Assembly (NCBI GenBank): GCA_020354105.1
Contig: CP070642.1
Span: 1,002,070 to 1,013,215 of the forward strand
Source: Chloroflexota bacterium
GTDB lineage: Bacteria; Chloroflexota; Dehalococcoidia; GIF9; UBA5629
Direction of reading: 5' to 3'
DNA: 11,146 nucleotides
Both the position numbers and the translations under genes were made by a program. Each line of letters begins with the position of its first letter. Position 1 is the first letter of the stretch. This document shows, one piece after another, positions 1 to 6,555 of this stretch. The notes below the pieces were generated by a model, which did not search any database, was not told where the DNA came from, and saw nothing but the letters and a program-made list of their open reading frames with translations.

Positions 1-258
1 ACCTTCTTTTTTAACTACCTCTGGATTAACCAAAGTAATAACTTCATCACCACCAGGAATTTCAATCACAGCTACTCTGAGTGGCACACCCACCTGAGGT
101 GCAGCCAAGCCAACTCCAGCAACTGCCCGCATAGTCTCTACCATGTCATCGATAAGCTGTTGGATAGACTTATCAACTCTGGGTACTTTTTTGGCTTTTT
201 GTCTAAGTATAGGGTCTGGCAAAACGCGAATGTTAAGAACAGCCATTTTGATATTCAT
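1..258 (-). CDS. def: Peptide deformylase, N-terminal part (cut by window edge)
   Basis: Removes the formyl group from the N-terminal methionine of nascent proteins, as a metal-dependent hydrolase at the ribosome exit. About 86 codons are visible; the rest lies beyond the left edge. The N-terminus has the usual PDPILRQKA stretch and the family's motif 1, GVGLAAPQVG, whose glutamine is a conserved active-site residue. The EGCLS and HExxH metal motifs would lie outside the window. The ATG at 258 is chosen because it overlaps the priA stop by one base (TAATG), which suggests reinitiation. The in-frame ATG at 246 (MAVLNIRVLPDP) fits typical family length equally well, and neither has a clear Shine-Dalgarno. 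The priA-def order is common in bacteria, and fmt often follows. Identity is secure; the exact start is not. Confidence 0.9.
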   Translation of the reverse strand, partial: MNIKMAVLNIRVLPDPILRQKAKKVPRVDKSIQQLIDDMVETMRAVAGVGLAAPQVGVPLRVAVIEIPGGDEVITLVNPEVVKKEG

Positions 259-2690
259 TAAACCACACCAACTGGATCAATGTCCACAACCCATCCCTGA
301 GGAAACAATATATCTGCTAAGAAATCATCCAAGTCAGCTCCGCAAATAACCAGTTGCCACCGATAATGCCCCCTGACTCGAGGCACGAAAGACGGCACAG
401 GTCCAATAAATCGCAAGTTAGGCACGCCTCTCCTGTCTTTTTCGGCAGCAAGCAGATGAAGCATTCTCTCCACCTCTTTAAAACAGGTGGGTTCATTAGT
501 ATGACTAAAAGTGAGGCTGGCTAACTGGCTAAAGGGCGGATAGCCAAATTTAAGGCGATAATCTATCTCCGTAGCATAAAAGCCCAGATAATCATGACGC
601 GATGCCGCTTGAATTGCATAATGCTCGGGACTATAAGTCTGGATTATTACTCTTCCTGGCGAGAAGCCTCTACCTGCTCTACCGGCCACCTGACACAACA
701 GTTGGAAAGTACGCTCTCCAGCCCTGAAATCAGGTAGATTTAAACCCGTGTCAGCACTTATGACACCAGCCAGCGTCACCTGAGGCAAGTCAAGCCCCTT
801 TGCCACCATCTGAGTACCGATTAATATGTCCACCTTATAGTCACGAACCTTAGCCAAAATTTCCTCATGAGCCCGTCTACCAGCAGTAACATCTCTATCC
901 CAACGTATGGTACGAGCTTGCGGGAAAAGATGCTTGACTTCTTCTTCCACTCTCTGGGTACCAATGCCTAAGAACCTAATACTATGACTAAGACACTTGG
1001 GGCATTCCACAGGCAGAGGACCTGAATAATGGCAATGATGACAGACCAACTTCTCGTTTGTCGAATGATAGGTGAGCGGTGCCATACAACGTGAGCATCT
1101 GAAAACAAAACCGCAATCCCGACATTGAATAAAGGTTGCTGTGCCACGCCGATTTAGGAACAAGATTACCTGCTCTCGATTAGCTAGAGCCTCATTCATG
1201 GCTACAGCAAGAGAACGGCTAAAAAGACTTCTGTTCCCGGCTTTAAGTTCCTCCTTCAAATCCACAACCTCAACCTCCGGCAATGATGATGGACCATAGG
1301 GTGTGATGCGCTCTTTGAGTTCAATAAGCTGGTAATCACCCTGCTGCGCCCTGTAAAAAGTCTCCACAGCAGGTGTAGCGCTACCCAGAATAACCAGGGC
1401 ATCGCTAAGTTCAGCTAACTTAATAGCCACATCTCTAGTATGATATCTAGGTGACTTATCGGATTGCTTATAGGTCCACTCATGCTCTTCATCGATAACA
1501 ATCAAACCCAAATCCGGCTGTGGTGCAAAAAGGGCACTCCTAGGACCGATTACTACGTCACATTCACCCTCTTTTATCCGATACCACTCATCAAACTGTT
1601 CACCTAAAGATAACCCACTGTGAATAACAGCGACACGCCCTTGGAACCGGGATGCAAAACGCTCTATCGTCTGCGGGGTAAGAGCAATTTCTGGGACTAG
1701 ACATATTCCTTTCTTACCCTGAGACACTATTTCAGTCAGCGCTCTAATGTAAATCTCAGTCTTACCACTACCTGTAACACCATGAAGCAGGAAAACTGAT
1801 GACTCATTCAAATGCCGCTGAACCATGTGTTTCTGAATTTTTTGCCATGCTGCTTCCTGGGATGGAGTAAGCGTCGGCGGTGATGTCGGAACAACTTTAA
1901 GATGAGCTAACGGGTCACGCCTGACTTTAACCTCAACCTCAGAGACCAAGCCTCGATTCTTCAGAGACTCAATGGCCCCTTTTTGGCAATCAACAGATTT
2001 TCTAAGTTCAGCTAAAGTTACTGGACGAATCTGCTGGATTAGAAATTCAAGAACTGCTGCTTGCTTATAAGCACCAGTCGCCTTCAGTCTAACAACTTCC
2101 GCTTCAGCCTCACTCGACTCAATTCGCAGCCTTAAATGAGCGACCAACTTTGGTTTTATTTTTGTTCCTTCTAGCTGTTGGCTTTTCACCACCAGGCGAC
2201 GTCGCAATAGCTGCTGAGTAAGCGACTCTGTTTTCTTCTTCCCAAATTTTCGCTCCAACTCACGTAAATTAATCTTAGCTTTGTCTTGAAGAAGGCCTAT
2301 TACTTGCCTCTGGTCAGAACTCAGTTGCGACAAATCGCCCAGGTCTGATGAAAGTTGCAAAAAGGTGACTAGACGTCGTTGAAATCCAGGAGGCAACATC
2401 AAGGCTACAGCCTCAAAAAGTGGTGAAAGGTAATGCTTGCTTATCCACAGGGCAACATCAACTTGGATCGAGGACAGTAAAGAAGATGGAGTGATAACAT
2501 CGTAAATCTCTTTTGTGATTTCAAAAGAAGGGTAGCCGCTTATACTGACAACAACGCCTTGAAGAGTTTTAGAGCCAAAAGGAGCCCAGACGGCTTGCCC
2601 GACCTCAACTTTTAGCTCAGGTGGTATTGAATAGCAAAAGCTGCGACGCTGGGCAATAGGTGAATTAACCGCCACTTCCGCATAGTTCAT
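258..2690 (-). CDS. priA: Primosomal protein N' (replication restart helicase PriA)
   Basis: A superfamily 2 DNA helicase that recognises abandoned forks and starts reassembly of the replisome. The 810-residue protein has every expected part. The N-terminal 3'-DNA-end binding domain (about 1-105) includes the SFCYSIPPE and VWAPFG motifs. The Walker A loop GVTGSGKTE is at 304-312, the Walker B motif DEEH at 400-403 and GSATP at 436-440. Two zinc-binding knuckles use eight cysteines (523, 526, 532, 535, 550, 553, 563, 566). The helicase motif QVAGRAGRG is at 667-675, followed by the C-terminal domain. Length is a little above the E. coli protein. The start ATG overlaps the rplS stop in an ATGA, so translation is probably coupled, and no better upstream start exists. 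It ends in a TAATG overlap with def. Nothing looks broken. Confidence 0.97.
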   Translation of the reverse strand: MNYAEVAVNSPIAQRRSFCYSIPPELKVEVGQAVWAPFGSKTLQGVVVSISGYPSFEITKEIYDVITPSSLLSSIQVDVALWISKHYLSPLFEAVALMLPPGFQRRLVTFLQLSSDLGDLSQLSSDQRQVIGLLQDKAKINLRELERKFGKKKTESLTQQLLRRRLVVKSQQLEGTKIKPKLVAHLRLRIESSEAEAEVVRLKATGAYKQAAVLEFLIQQIRPVTLAELRKSVDCQKGAIESLKNRGLVSEVEVKVRRDPLAHLKVVPTSPPTLTPSQEAAWQKIQKHMVQRHLNESSVFLLHGVTGSGKTEIYIRALTEIVSQGKKGICLVPEIALTPQTIERFASRFQGRVAVIHSGLSLGEQFDEWYRIKEGECDVVIGPRSALFAPQPDLGLIVIDEEHEWTYKQSDKSPRYHTRDVAIKLAELSDALVILGSATPAVETFYRAQQGDYQLIELKERITPYGPSSLPEVEVVDLKEELKAGNRSLFSRSLAVAMNEALANREQVILFLNRRGTATFIQCRDCGFVFRCSRCMAPLTYHSTNEKLVCHHCHYSGPLPVECPKCLSHSIRFLGIGTQRVEEEVKHLFPQARTIRWDRDVTAGRRAHEEILAKVRDYKVDILIGTQMVAKGLDLPQVTLAGVISADTGLNLPDFRAGERTFQLLCQVAGRAGRGFSPGRVIIQTYSPEHYAIQAASRHDYLGFYATEIDYRLKFGYPPFSQLASLTFSHTNEPTCFKEVERMLHLLAAEKDRRGVPNLRFIGPVPSFVPRVRGHYRWQLVICGADLDDFLADILFPQGWVVDIDPVGVV

Positions 2691-3205
2691 TCAGTTTCTT
2701 TGACTTCTTCAACCGTGGCTTCCTCAACCACACTCTCTTCGTCCACGACTTCTTCAGACACAGCTTCTTCTACCTCATGTTCCTCAGCCACAATCTCTTC
2801 AGAGTCAGCTTCTTCTACTTCACCCTCTTCGGCCACGGCAACTGCAGCAGCTTCTTCCGCCATCTTTTCTCGTCTCTCCTTGAGACGTGCCTCTCGAGCA
2901 CTGAGGCGGCGTATAAAATAGAGTTTAGCTCGTCGAACCTTGCCATGTCGTACTACCTCAATTTTTTCCAAAAAAGGAGAGACAAAAGGAAAGGTATGTT
3001 CAACACCAATACCATAGGTGACTCGCCTAACAGTAAAGTTGCCACCACTGGCACTCCTTCTTACCCGAACCACCAAGCCAAGCAATGTCTGTACACGCTC
3101 CCTATTAGCCTCCTTAATCTTAAAACTGACCTTTACTGTATCACCGGGGCTAATTTGAGGCATGTTAGGATTTACCTTAATTTGGCTAACCGAGTTGACA
3201 TTCAT
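2687..3205 (-). CDS. rplS: 50S ribosomal protein L19 with acidic repeat tail
   Basis: Ribosomal protein L19 sits at the interface of the two ribosomal subunits. Residues 1-115 form a normal L19: ISPGDTVKVSFKIKE near the start, VRRSASGGNFTVRRV at 48-62, GVEHTFPFVSP at 67-77 and the basic AKLYFIRRLSAREARLKERR helix. Bacterial L19 usually ends about here. This protein continues for some 57 residues to 172, as a glutamate- and valine-rich tail made of three 15-residue repeats (126-170). The tail is likely disordered and strongly negative, unusual next to an RNA-binding core. An AAGGGA Shine-Dalgarno about 11 nt upstream supports the ATG at 3205. trmD lies 17 nt upstream and priA overlaps downstream by four bases. 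The core identity is certain; the function of the tail is unknown. Confidence 0.96.
   Translation of the reverse strand: MNVNSVSQIKVNPNMPQISPGDTVKVSFKIKEANRERVQTLLGLVVRVRRSASGGNFTVRRVTYGIGVEHTFPFVSPFLEKIEVVRHGKVRRAKLYFIRRLSAREARLKERREKMAEEAAAVAVAEEGEVEEADSEEIVAEEHEVEEAVSEEVVDEESVVEEATVEEVKETE
2696..2830 (-). repeat. Three tandem 45-bp repeats encoding the acidic L19 tail
   Basis: Read on the minus strand, three in-frame 45-bp units encode EEGEVEEADSEEIVA (residues 126-140), EEHEVEEAVSEEVVD (141-155) and EESVVEEATVEEVKE (156-170). By eye the first two units match at 33 of 45 bases, including a 13-base identical block. The third has drifted more. The pattern suggests expansion by tandem duplication, with divergence that preserved acidity. 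Unit copy number could vary between strains. Confidence 0.85.
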
Positions 3206-3222
3206 TTCTAGTTATATCCCTT

Positions 3223-3963
3223 CTACGACTTGATTTCAAAAGCCTCACTGAGCAATTTTTTATCTTCTTGGGAAAGCACAACTTTTTCTATGAGATCCGG
3301 ACGCCGCTTTGCAGTCCGCAGCAAGCTTTGCTGACGTCGCCACCGAGCTATCCCAGCATGATCACCAGAGAGTAAAATTGACGGCGCTGCCAAGCCACGA
3401 TACATCGGCGGACGAGTGTATTGCGGATATTCCAACAATCCCTCAATATGCGAGTCTTCGTCCAAAGATACCTCGGAGCCCAGTACTCCGGGTAACAATC
3501 TAACTACACAATCCACCACCGCCATGGCTGCTACTTCACCACCACTAAGCACATAGTCTCCAATGCTAATTTCATCACTGGCTAAATGTTCAGCCACCCT
3601 CTCATCAACACCCTCATAATGACCACAGATAAGAATAAGATGTTGATAACCAGCTAACTCCCGAGCAATCTCCTGATTGAAAAGTCGACCTTGAGGAGTT
3701 AGCAAAATAGTCGGCACCGCTGACAATCCGAGTTCTTTCCCAACCAATTCCACCGCTTCAAAGATAGGCTCTGGTTTGAGCACCATTCCGGCTCCGCCAC
3801 CATAGGGATAATCATCCACAACGTGATGTTTATCATGAGTATAATCACGGATATCGTGAAGTCTGATATCAACCAGGCCGCGCTCTCTAGCTCTCCCCAT
3901 AATACTGCAACTCAGCAAGCCAGCGAACATCTCAGGAAACAAAGTTAAGATATCAATCCGCAT
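3223..3963 (-). CDS. trmD: tRNA (guanine-N1-)-methyltransferase TrmD
   Basis: Transfers a methyl group from S-adenosylmethionine to N1 of G37 in tRNAs that have G at position 36, which prevents +1 frameshifting. The 246-residue length is normal. It opens with the family signature MRIDILTLFPEMF. The hallmark DYPYGGGAGMVLKPEPIFEA is at 51-70. The SPOUT trefoil-knot cofactor loops are LTPQGRLFNQ (88-97), LICGHYEGVDERV (111-123) and EISIGDYVLSGGE (131-143). The catalytic segment LDEDSHIEGLLEYPQYTRPP lies at 167-186, with the acidic residues expected near position 169. Its ATG directly follows the mogA stop codon with no intervening base, and rplS follows 17 nt later. The common rpsP-rimM genes are not upstream; mogA takes their place. 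No defect is visible. Confidence 0.97.
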   Translation of the reverse strand: MRIDILTLFPEMFAGLLSCSIMGRARERGLVDIRLHDIRDYTHDKHHVVDDYPYGGGAGMVLKPEPIFEAVELVGKELGLSAVPTILLTPQGRLFNQEIARELAGYQHLILICGHYEGVDERVAEHLASDEISIGDYVLSGGEVAAMAVVDCVVRLLPGVLGSEVSLDEDSHIEGLLEYPQYTRPPMYRGLAAPSILLSGDHAGIARWRRQQSLLRTAKRRPDLIEKVVLSQEDKKLLSEAFEIKS

Positions 3964-4461
3964 TTAACCAACCTCACGATGACCACACTCAGATACTCTA
4001 CCACCAAGAACCTCCAGGGCATGAGGCAAAACAGGCAATATTATTTCAAGACATTCCTTCACTGCCTTAGGACTACCTGGAAGATTAACAATTAAACACT
4101 TGCCCCGACTGCCTGCGACAGATCGGCTAAGTATCGCCTCGGGCTTCTTTTTCATCGTATCCATTCGCATAGCCTCAGTCAGGCCAGGTATGGACTTCTC
4201 GATTACCGCTAGCGTGGCCTCTGGCGTTACATCTCTTGGAGATAATCCAGTTCCACCACTAGTGACAATAAGGTCAAGCCCAACTTCATCAGACCACTCT
4301 ACAAGCTTTCCCGAAATAACCTCCACCTCGTCAGGCACAACCTCGTATTTGGCAACCTCAATACCAAGCTGACTGACAACTTCATGAGCAACTCGCCCAC
4401 TATCATCAAGTCGCTCACCAGACCACCCTTTATCACTAATAACAAGTATGCCAGCTAACAT
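3964..4461 (-). CDS. mogA: MogA/MoaB-type molybdopterin adenylyltransferase
   Basis: Proteins of this family bind molybdopterin; MogA adenylylates it so that molybdate can be inserted to form molybdenum cofactor. The 165 residues contain the MPT-binding signature TSGGTG (67-72) followed by LSPRDVTPEAT (73-83), then IPGLTEAMR (91-99), SRSVAG (112-117) and NLPGSPKAV (126-134). All are typical of the small stand-alone MogA/MoaB proteins and not of the larger MoeA. MogA and MoaB cannot be told apart firmly here, though the complete SPRDVTPEAT motif favours an active enzyme. It is the first gene of the leftward operon and abuts trmD. Its ATG has only a weak AGGCAG ahead of it, and a TAAAAT box lies so close that the transcript could begin at the start codon. 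A molybdenum enzyme is expected elsewhere in the genome. Confidence 0.88.
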   Translation of the reverse strand: MLAGILVISDKGWSGERLDDSGRVAHEVVSQLGIEVAKYEVVPDEVEVISGKLVEWSDEVGLDLIVTSGGTGLSPRDVTPEATLAVIEKSIPGLTEAMRMDTMKKKPEAILSRSVAGSRGKCLIVNLPGSPKAVKECLEIILPVLPHALEVLGGRVSECGHREVG

Positions 4462-4467
4462 CTGCCT

Positions 4468-4495
4468 ATTTTACCACACCAAAACTAAAGCTCAA
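4468..4495 (-). promoter_or_regulatory. Possible promoter for the mogA operon (leaderless geometry)
   Basis: On the minus strand TTGAGC (4495-4490) and TAAAAT (4473-4468) are separated by 16 nt, a fair sigma70-like match. The expected transcription start, seven bases past the -10, falls on the A of the mogA ATG at 4461. If real, the mRNA would have no leader. A second -10 candidate, TATAGT (4529-4524), has no convincing -35. Weak evidence. Confidence 0.3.
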
Positions 4496-4675
4496 AACAG
4501 CAAAAACCAACTTATCCTTTAGTACTATAAATACAGCAAGCATGCACTTTCACCATAACACAACATATTGAGGTTAATACAACTAATGATACCATTTATT
4601 GGATAACGTAGATTGATTAAATTTGGGAGGTTAGAAAAATTTACCAAAATAGAGGGAAATCTGGTGGTAAGGGTA

Positions 4676-4706
4676 TTGACAAAGTGGGTGAAATATGTTC
4701 TATAAT
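4676..4706 (+). promoter_or_regulatory. Sigma70-type promoter of the division operon
   Basis: A consensus -35 TTGACA (4676-4681) and a consensus -10 TATAAT (4701-4706) are separated by 19 nt, slightly longer than the 17-nt optimum. Both hexamers are perfect. Transcription would begin near 4713, about 33 nt ahead of the first start codon. An open frame extends back to an ATG at 4695, but that would place the start inside the promoter, so the later ATG is preferred. Confidence 0.72.
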
Positions 4707-4730
4707 GGTAAGCAGTGGGAGAAAGTGGTA
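4706..4730 (+). promoter_or_regulatory. Putative MraZ operator: three TGGKA units at 10-bp spacing
   Basis: TGGTA (4706), TGGGA (4716) and TGGTA (4726) occur exactly 10 bp apart, that is, five-base units separated by five bases. MraZ from E. coli is described as binding TGGGN direct repeats with 5-nt spacers at its own promoter. Here the array starts on the last base of the -10 box and runs over the predicted transcription start up to the Shine-Dalgarno, a place where binding would block transcription. A further TGGGT lies at 4685 just behind the -35. The MraZ gene is second in this operon, so autoregulation is likely. Confidence 0.6.
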
Positions 4731-4745
4731 AAAGGAGAAGATATC

Positions 4746-5111
4746 ATGGTAATTGATTGCACCCAATATCGAGTTGCTAATAGCAAGCTGTTCCATCTAT
4801 TGAAAGAGAACAGCCATACAAGTCTTGAACTCCAGTTAATTCGTTTTTGGGCACGACATCCCCGAACAAAGTTAAGCCTCTACACTATCGCTAATGCACT
4901 AGACACCGCCAGGATTAACTTGAGAGAAGCAATCAAGTCTTTAATCGAAAAAGGCATACTGCAAGAACAACAAGATGATAATGGTCTAATCACTTACTCG
5001 CTTGGCAATGACCTACAGACACAAGAATTCATAGGAGAATTAGCTAAACTGGATTGGAATGAAATGAGAATACTGGAAAAGCAGCTAGAACATGAGGCTG
5101 TACTGGTCTAA
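4746..5111 (+). CDS. Small winged-helix DNA-binding protein, unknown role, first gene of division operon
   Basis: This 121-residue protein is not recognised as a named family. Residues 26-88 read like a winged helix: helix 1 (SLELQLIRFWARHP), helix 2 (LSLYTIANALD, 43-53), a probable recognition helix (ARINLREAIKSLIEKGIL, 55-72) and a wing (QEQQDDNGLITYSL). The last 30 residues look helical and may dimerise. The chosen ATG has AAAGGAG 8 nt upstream and lies downstream of the TTGACA/TATAAT promoter. The in-frame ATG at 4695 falls inside that promoter. It is transcribed ahead of mraZ with a 20-nt gap, so a role in regulating the division operon is plausible, though unproven. No signal peptide, membrane segment or catalytic motif is visible. 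Confidence 0.82.
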   Translation: MVIDCTQYRVANSKLFHLLKENSHTSLELQLIRFWARHPRTKLSLYTIANALDTARINLREAIKSLIEKGILQEQQDDNGLITYSLGNDLQTQEFIGELAKLDWNEMRILEKQLEHEAVLV

Positions 5112-5131
5112 ACAGCCGATTCGAGGCGAAT

Positions 5132-5554
5132 ATGTTCCTCGGTGAATACGAATATAAAGTTGATAACAAAGGTAGATTGCCTTTACCCCCTAAGCTCAGA
5201 CAAGAACTTAGGGGTGAACTAGTATTGACCAAAGGCCTAGAAAAGTGCATTGTCGTTTACCCTGTGGAGGAATGGCGCAAGATTGCGGACACTCTGTCAG
5301 CTCGGGCTCTGCCATCAAGTAAATTTAGAATGATGAACCGGGCTATGTTCGGTACAGCTTTCAGTCTTTCGCTCGATGGCCAGGGACGGATAGCCTTACC
5401 ATCATTATTACGTAATTTTTCCGAAATAGGCGATACCGCAATTGTGGTCGGCGCTAACAATTGTATCGAAATATGGAATCCAATATTGTGGGATTCAGCA
5501 AAGACTGAGGCCGAAGAGCAATCATGGCAAATCAGAGAAAGCCTCGAGGAATAA
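5132..5554 (+). CDS. mraZ: Transcriptional regulator MraZ
   Basis: MraZ is an AbrB-like DNA-binding protein that forms ring oligomers and regulates the division and cell wall cluster. The 140-residue length is standard. Two swapped-hairpin half-domains each carry the family DxxxR signature: DNKGRLPLP at 11-19 and DGQGRIALP at 82-90. The N-terminus MFLGEYEYKVDNKGR is typical, as is NRAMFGTAFSLSLDGQGR in the second half. GAGG lies 5 nt before the ATG. It follows the winged-helix gene by 20 nt. The rsmH start follows its stop codon by two bases. Its probable operator is the TGG array ahead of the upstream gene. Loss of most wall genes from the cluster leaves rsmH, ftsA and ftsZ as its evident targets. 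Confidence 0.97.
   Translation: MFLGEYEYKVDNKGRLPLPPKLRQELRGELVLTKGLEKCIVVYPVEEWRKIADTLSARALPSSKFRMMNRAMFGTAFSLSLDGQGRIALPSLLRNFSEIGDTAIVVGANNCIEIWNPILWDSAKTEAEEQSWQIRESLEE
5187..5214 (+). repeat. 8-bp perfect inverted repeat inside mraZ
   Basis: CCCCTAAG (5187-5194) and CTTAGGGG (5207-5214) are perfect complements separated by 12 nt, beginning about 55 nt after the mraZ start codon. The transcript could form an 8-bp hairpin. No T-run follows, so it is not a terminator. It may be a coincidence of codons for PKLRQELRG. Confidence 0.45.
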
Positions 5555-5556
5555 CG

Positions 5557-6492
5557 ATGAGTCTGACCATGACTATGCCTATTCACAAACCAGTGTTGAT
5601 TAGCGAGGCCGTGGAAGCATTACACGCTCAACCAGGGAAACGCTATATCGACTGCACTCTAGGTTCAGGCGGACACGCTGCAGCAATTCTAAAGCAGATT
5701 CTGCCTGGCGGGCAACTTCTAGGTATAGACGCCGACCCCGAGGCTGTAGAAACAGCTAAAAATAGTTTGGCAGACTATACTGACTCAGTAACTATAATAA
5801 ATGATAATTTCGCTAACCTTGAGACCATCTGCAGAGAAAACAATTTCCTGCCAGTCCACGGAATTATTTTTGACCTTGGACTCTCCTCTACGCAACTTGA
5901 GGTTTCTGAACGCGGTTTTAGTTTCCAGCATGATGGTCCCATAGACATGCGCTATAGCCCGGCACAGGAATTGACAGCATCCGACATCATCAATACTTTT
6001 CCAGAAGACAAATTAAGTCAAATCATTAAAAAATATGGAGAGGACCACAACAGCAAATGGATAGCCCGGCATATCATAAAAAGCCGTCCTATAAACAGCA
6101 CGCTTCAATTAGCCTCCGTAGTAGAAAAAGCTATTGGCGGCCACCGCGGCAAGATTCATCCAGCCACAAAGACCTTCATGGCACTGCGCATCATTGTTAA
6201 TCATGAACTGGAAAACCTGGTCGCAGCACTGAAGCAAACCATCGTTTGTCTCAAAAGCCAAGGTAGACTGGTAGTCATCAGTTACCACTCGCTGGAAGAC
6301 CGCATAGTAAAACAATTTATGCAACGGGAAAGTAAAGAATGTCTTTGCCCACCAGGCACCCCGATCTGCAAATGTGATCATATGCCTAGCCTGAGAATAA
6401 TATCAAAAAAGGTCATAACCCCTTCTCTCAGTGAGATAAAATCCAATCCTAGGAGTCGCAGCGCCAAGCTCCGAGTAGCCGAGCGCCTTTAA
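5557..6492 (+). CDS. rsmH: 16S rRNA (cytosine1402-N4)-methyltransferase RsmH
   Basis: Methylates N4 of C1402 in 16S rRNA near the P site, using S-adenosylmethionine (formerly MraW). The 311 residues contain the cofactor motif IDCTLGSGGH (31-40), LGIDADP (55-61), FDLGLSSTQLE (105-115) with RGFSF and GPIDMR, the helical insert ending in KYGEDHNSKWIARHI, HPATKTFMALRIIVNHELE (201-219) and ISYHSLEDRIVKQF (241-254). A four-cysteine loop, CLCPPGTPICKC (262-273), is common in the family. The start is set at 5557 because GAGGA stands 6 nt upstream. An in-frame ATG at 5524 would overlap mraZ by 31 bases and add residues not typical of RsmH. After its stop, 63 nt separate it from ftsA, with no wall-synthesis genes between. 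Confidence 0.96.
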   Translation: MSLTMTMPIHKPVLISEAVEALHAQPGKRYIDCTLGSGGHAAAILKQILPGGQLLGIDADPEAVETAKNSLADYTDSVTIINDNFANLETICRENNFLPVHGIIFDLGLSSTQLEVSERGFSFQHDGPIDMRYSPAQELTASDIINTFPEDKLSQIIKKYGEDHNSKWIARHIIKSRPINSTLQLASVVEKAIGGHRGKIHPATKTFMALRIIVNHELENLVAALKQTIVCLKSQGRLVVISYHSLEDRIVKQFMQRESKECLCPPGTPICKCDHMPSLRIISKKVITPSLSEIKSNPRSRSAKLRVAERL

Positions 6493-6555
6493 TAAAGAGA
6501 AATTTATTAATGGGAGGAATTTAGTTCAAATAAAATCAAAGGAGGGAAAATTACG
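6493..6555 (+). promoter_or_regulatory. rsmH-ftsA leader with two Shine-Dalgarno-like sites
   Basis: AAAGGAGGG (6538-6546) sits 9 nt ahead of the ftsA ATG and sets that start. A second purine-rich GGGAGGAA (6510-6517) has no plausible gene after it; the overlapping ATG at 6508-6510 reads only four codons to a stop. This is the point where ftsL and the mur genes would stand in a full cluster. Confidence 0.5.

Larger units (their letters stand above)
4462..4745. other. Divergent intergenic region between mogA and the division operon
   Basis: This 284-bp AT-rich stretch contains no supportable gene. From left to right it holds weak leftward promoter candidates (4468-4529), about 120 bp with no recognised feature (4530-4650), then scattered TGG motifs (4624, 4662, 4665, 4685), a rightward TTGACA/TATAAT promoter (4676-4706), the three-unit TGG array (4706-4730) and a Shine-Dalgarno (4731-4737). 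No intrinsic terminator was seen, as expected between divergent genes. Confidence 0.7.

Noticed and set aside
2777..3211. Open frame of about 144 codons on the plus strand
   Set aside because: Antisense to rplS; the protein read-out resembles no known family and the opposite strand is an unmistakable L19.
4695..4745. Upstream ATG extending the winged-helix protein by 17 residues
   Set aside because: The ATG overlaps the promoter at the -10 box and has no Shine-Dalgarno, while the ATG at 4746 has AAAGGAG at good spacing.
5474..5495. Inverted repeat GAATCC/GGATTC near the end of mraZ
   Set aside because: Only six base pairs with a nine-base spacer; expected by chance in a window of this size.
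5524..5556. Upstream ATG for rsmH
   Set aside because: It would overlap mraZ by 31 bases and lacks a ribosome binding site; GAGGA precedes the ATG at 5557.
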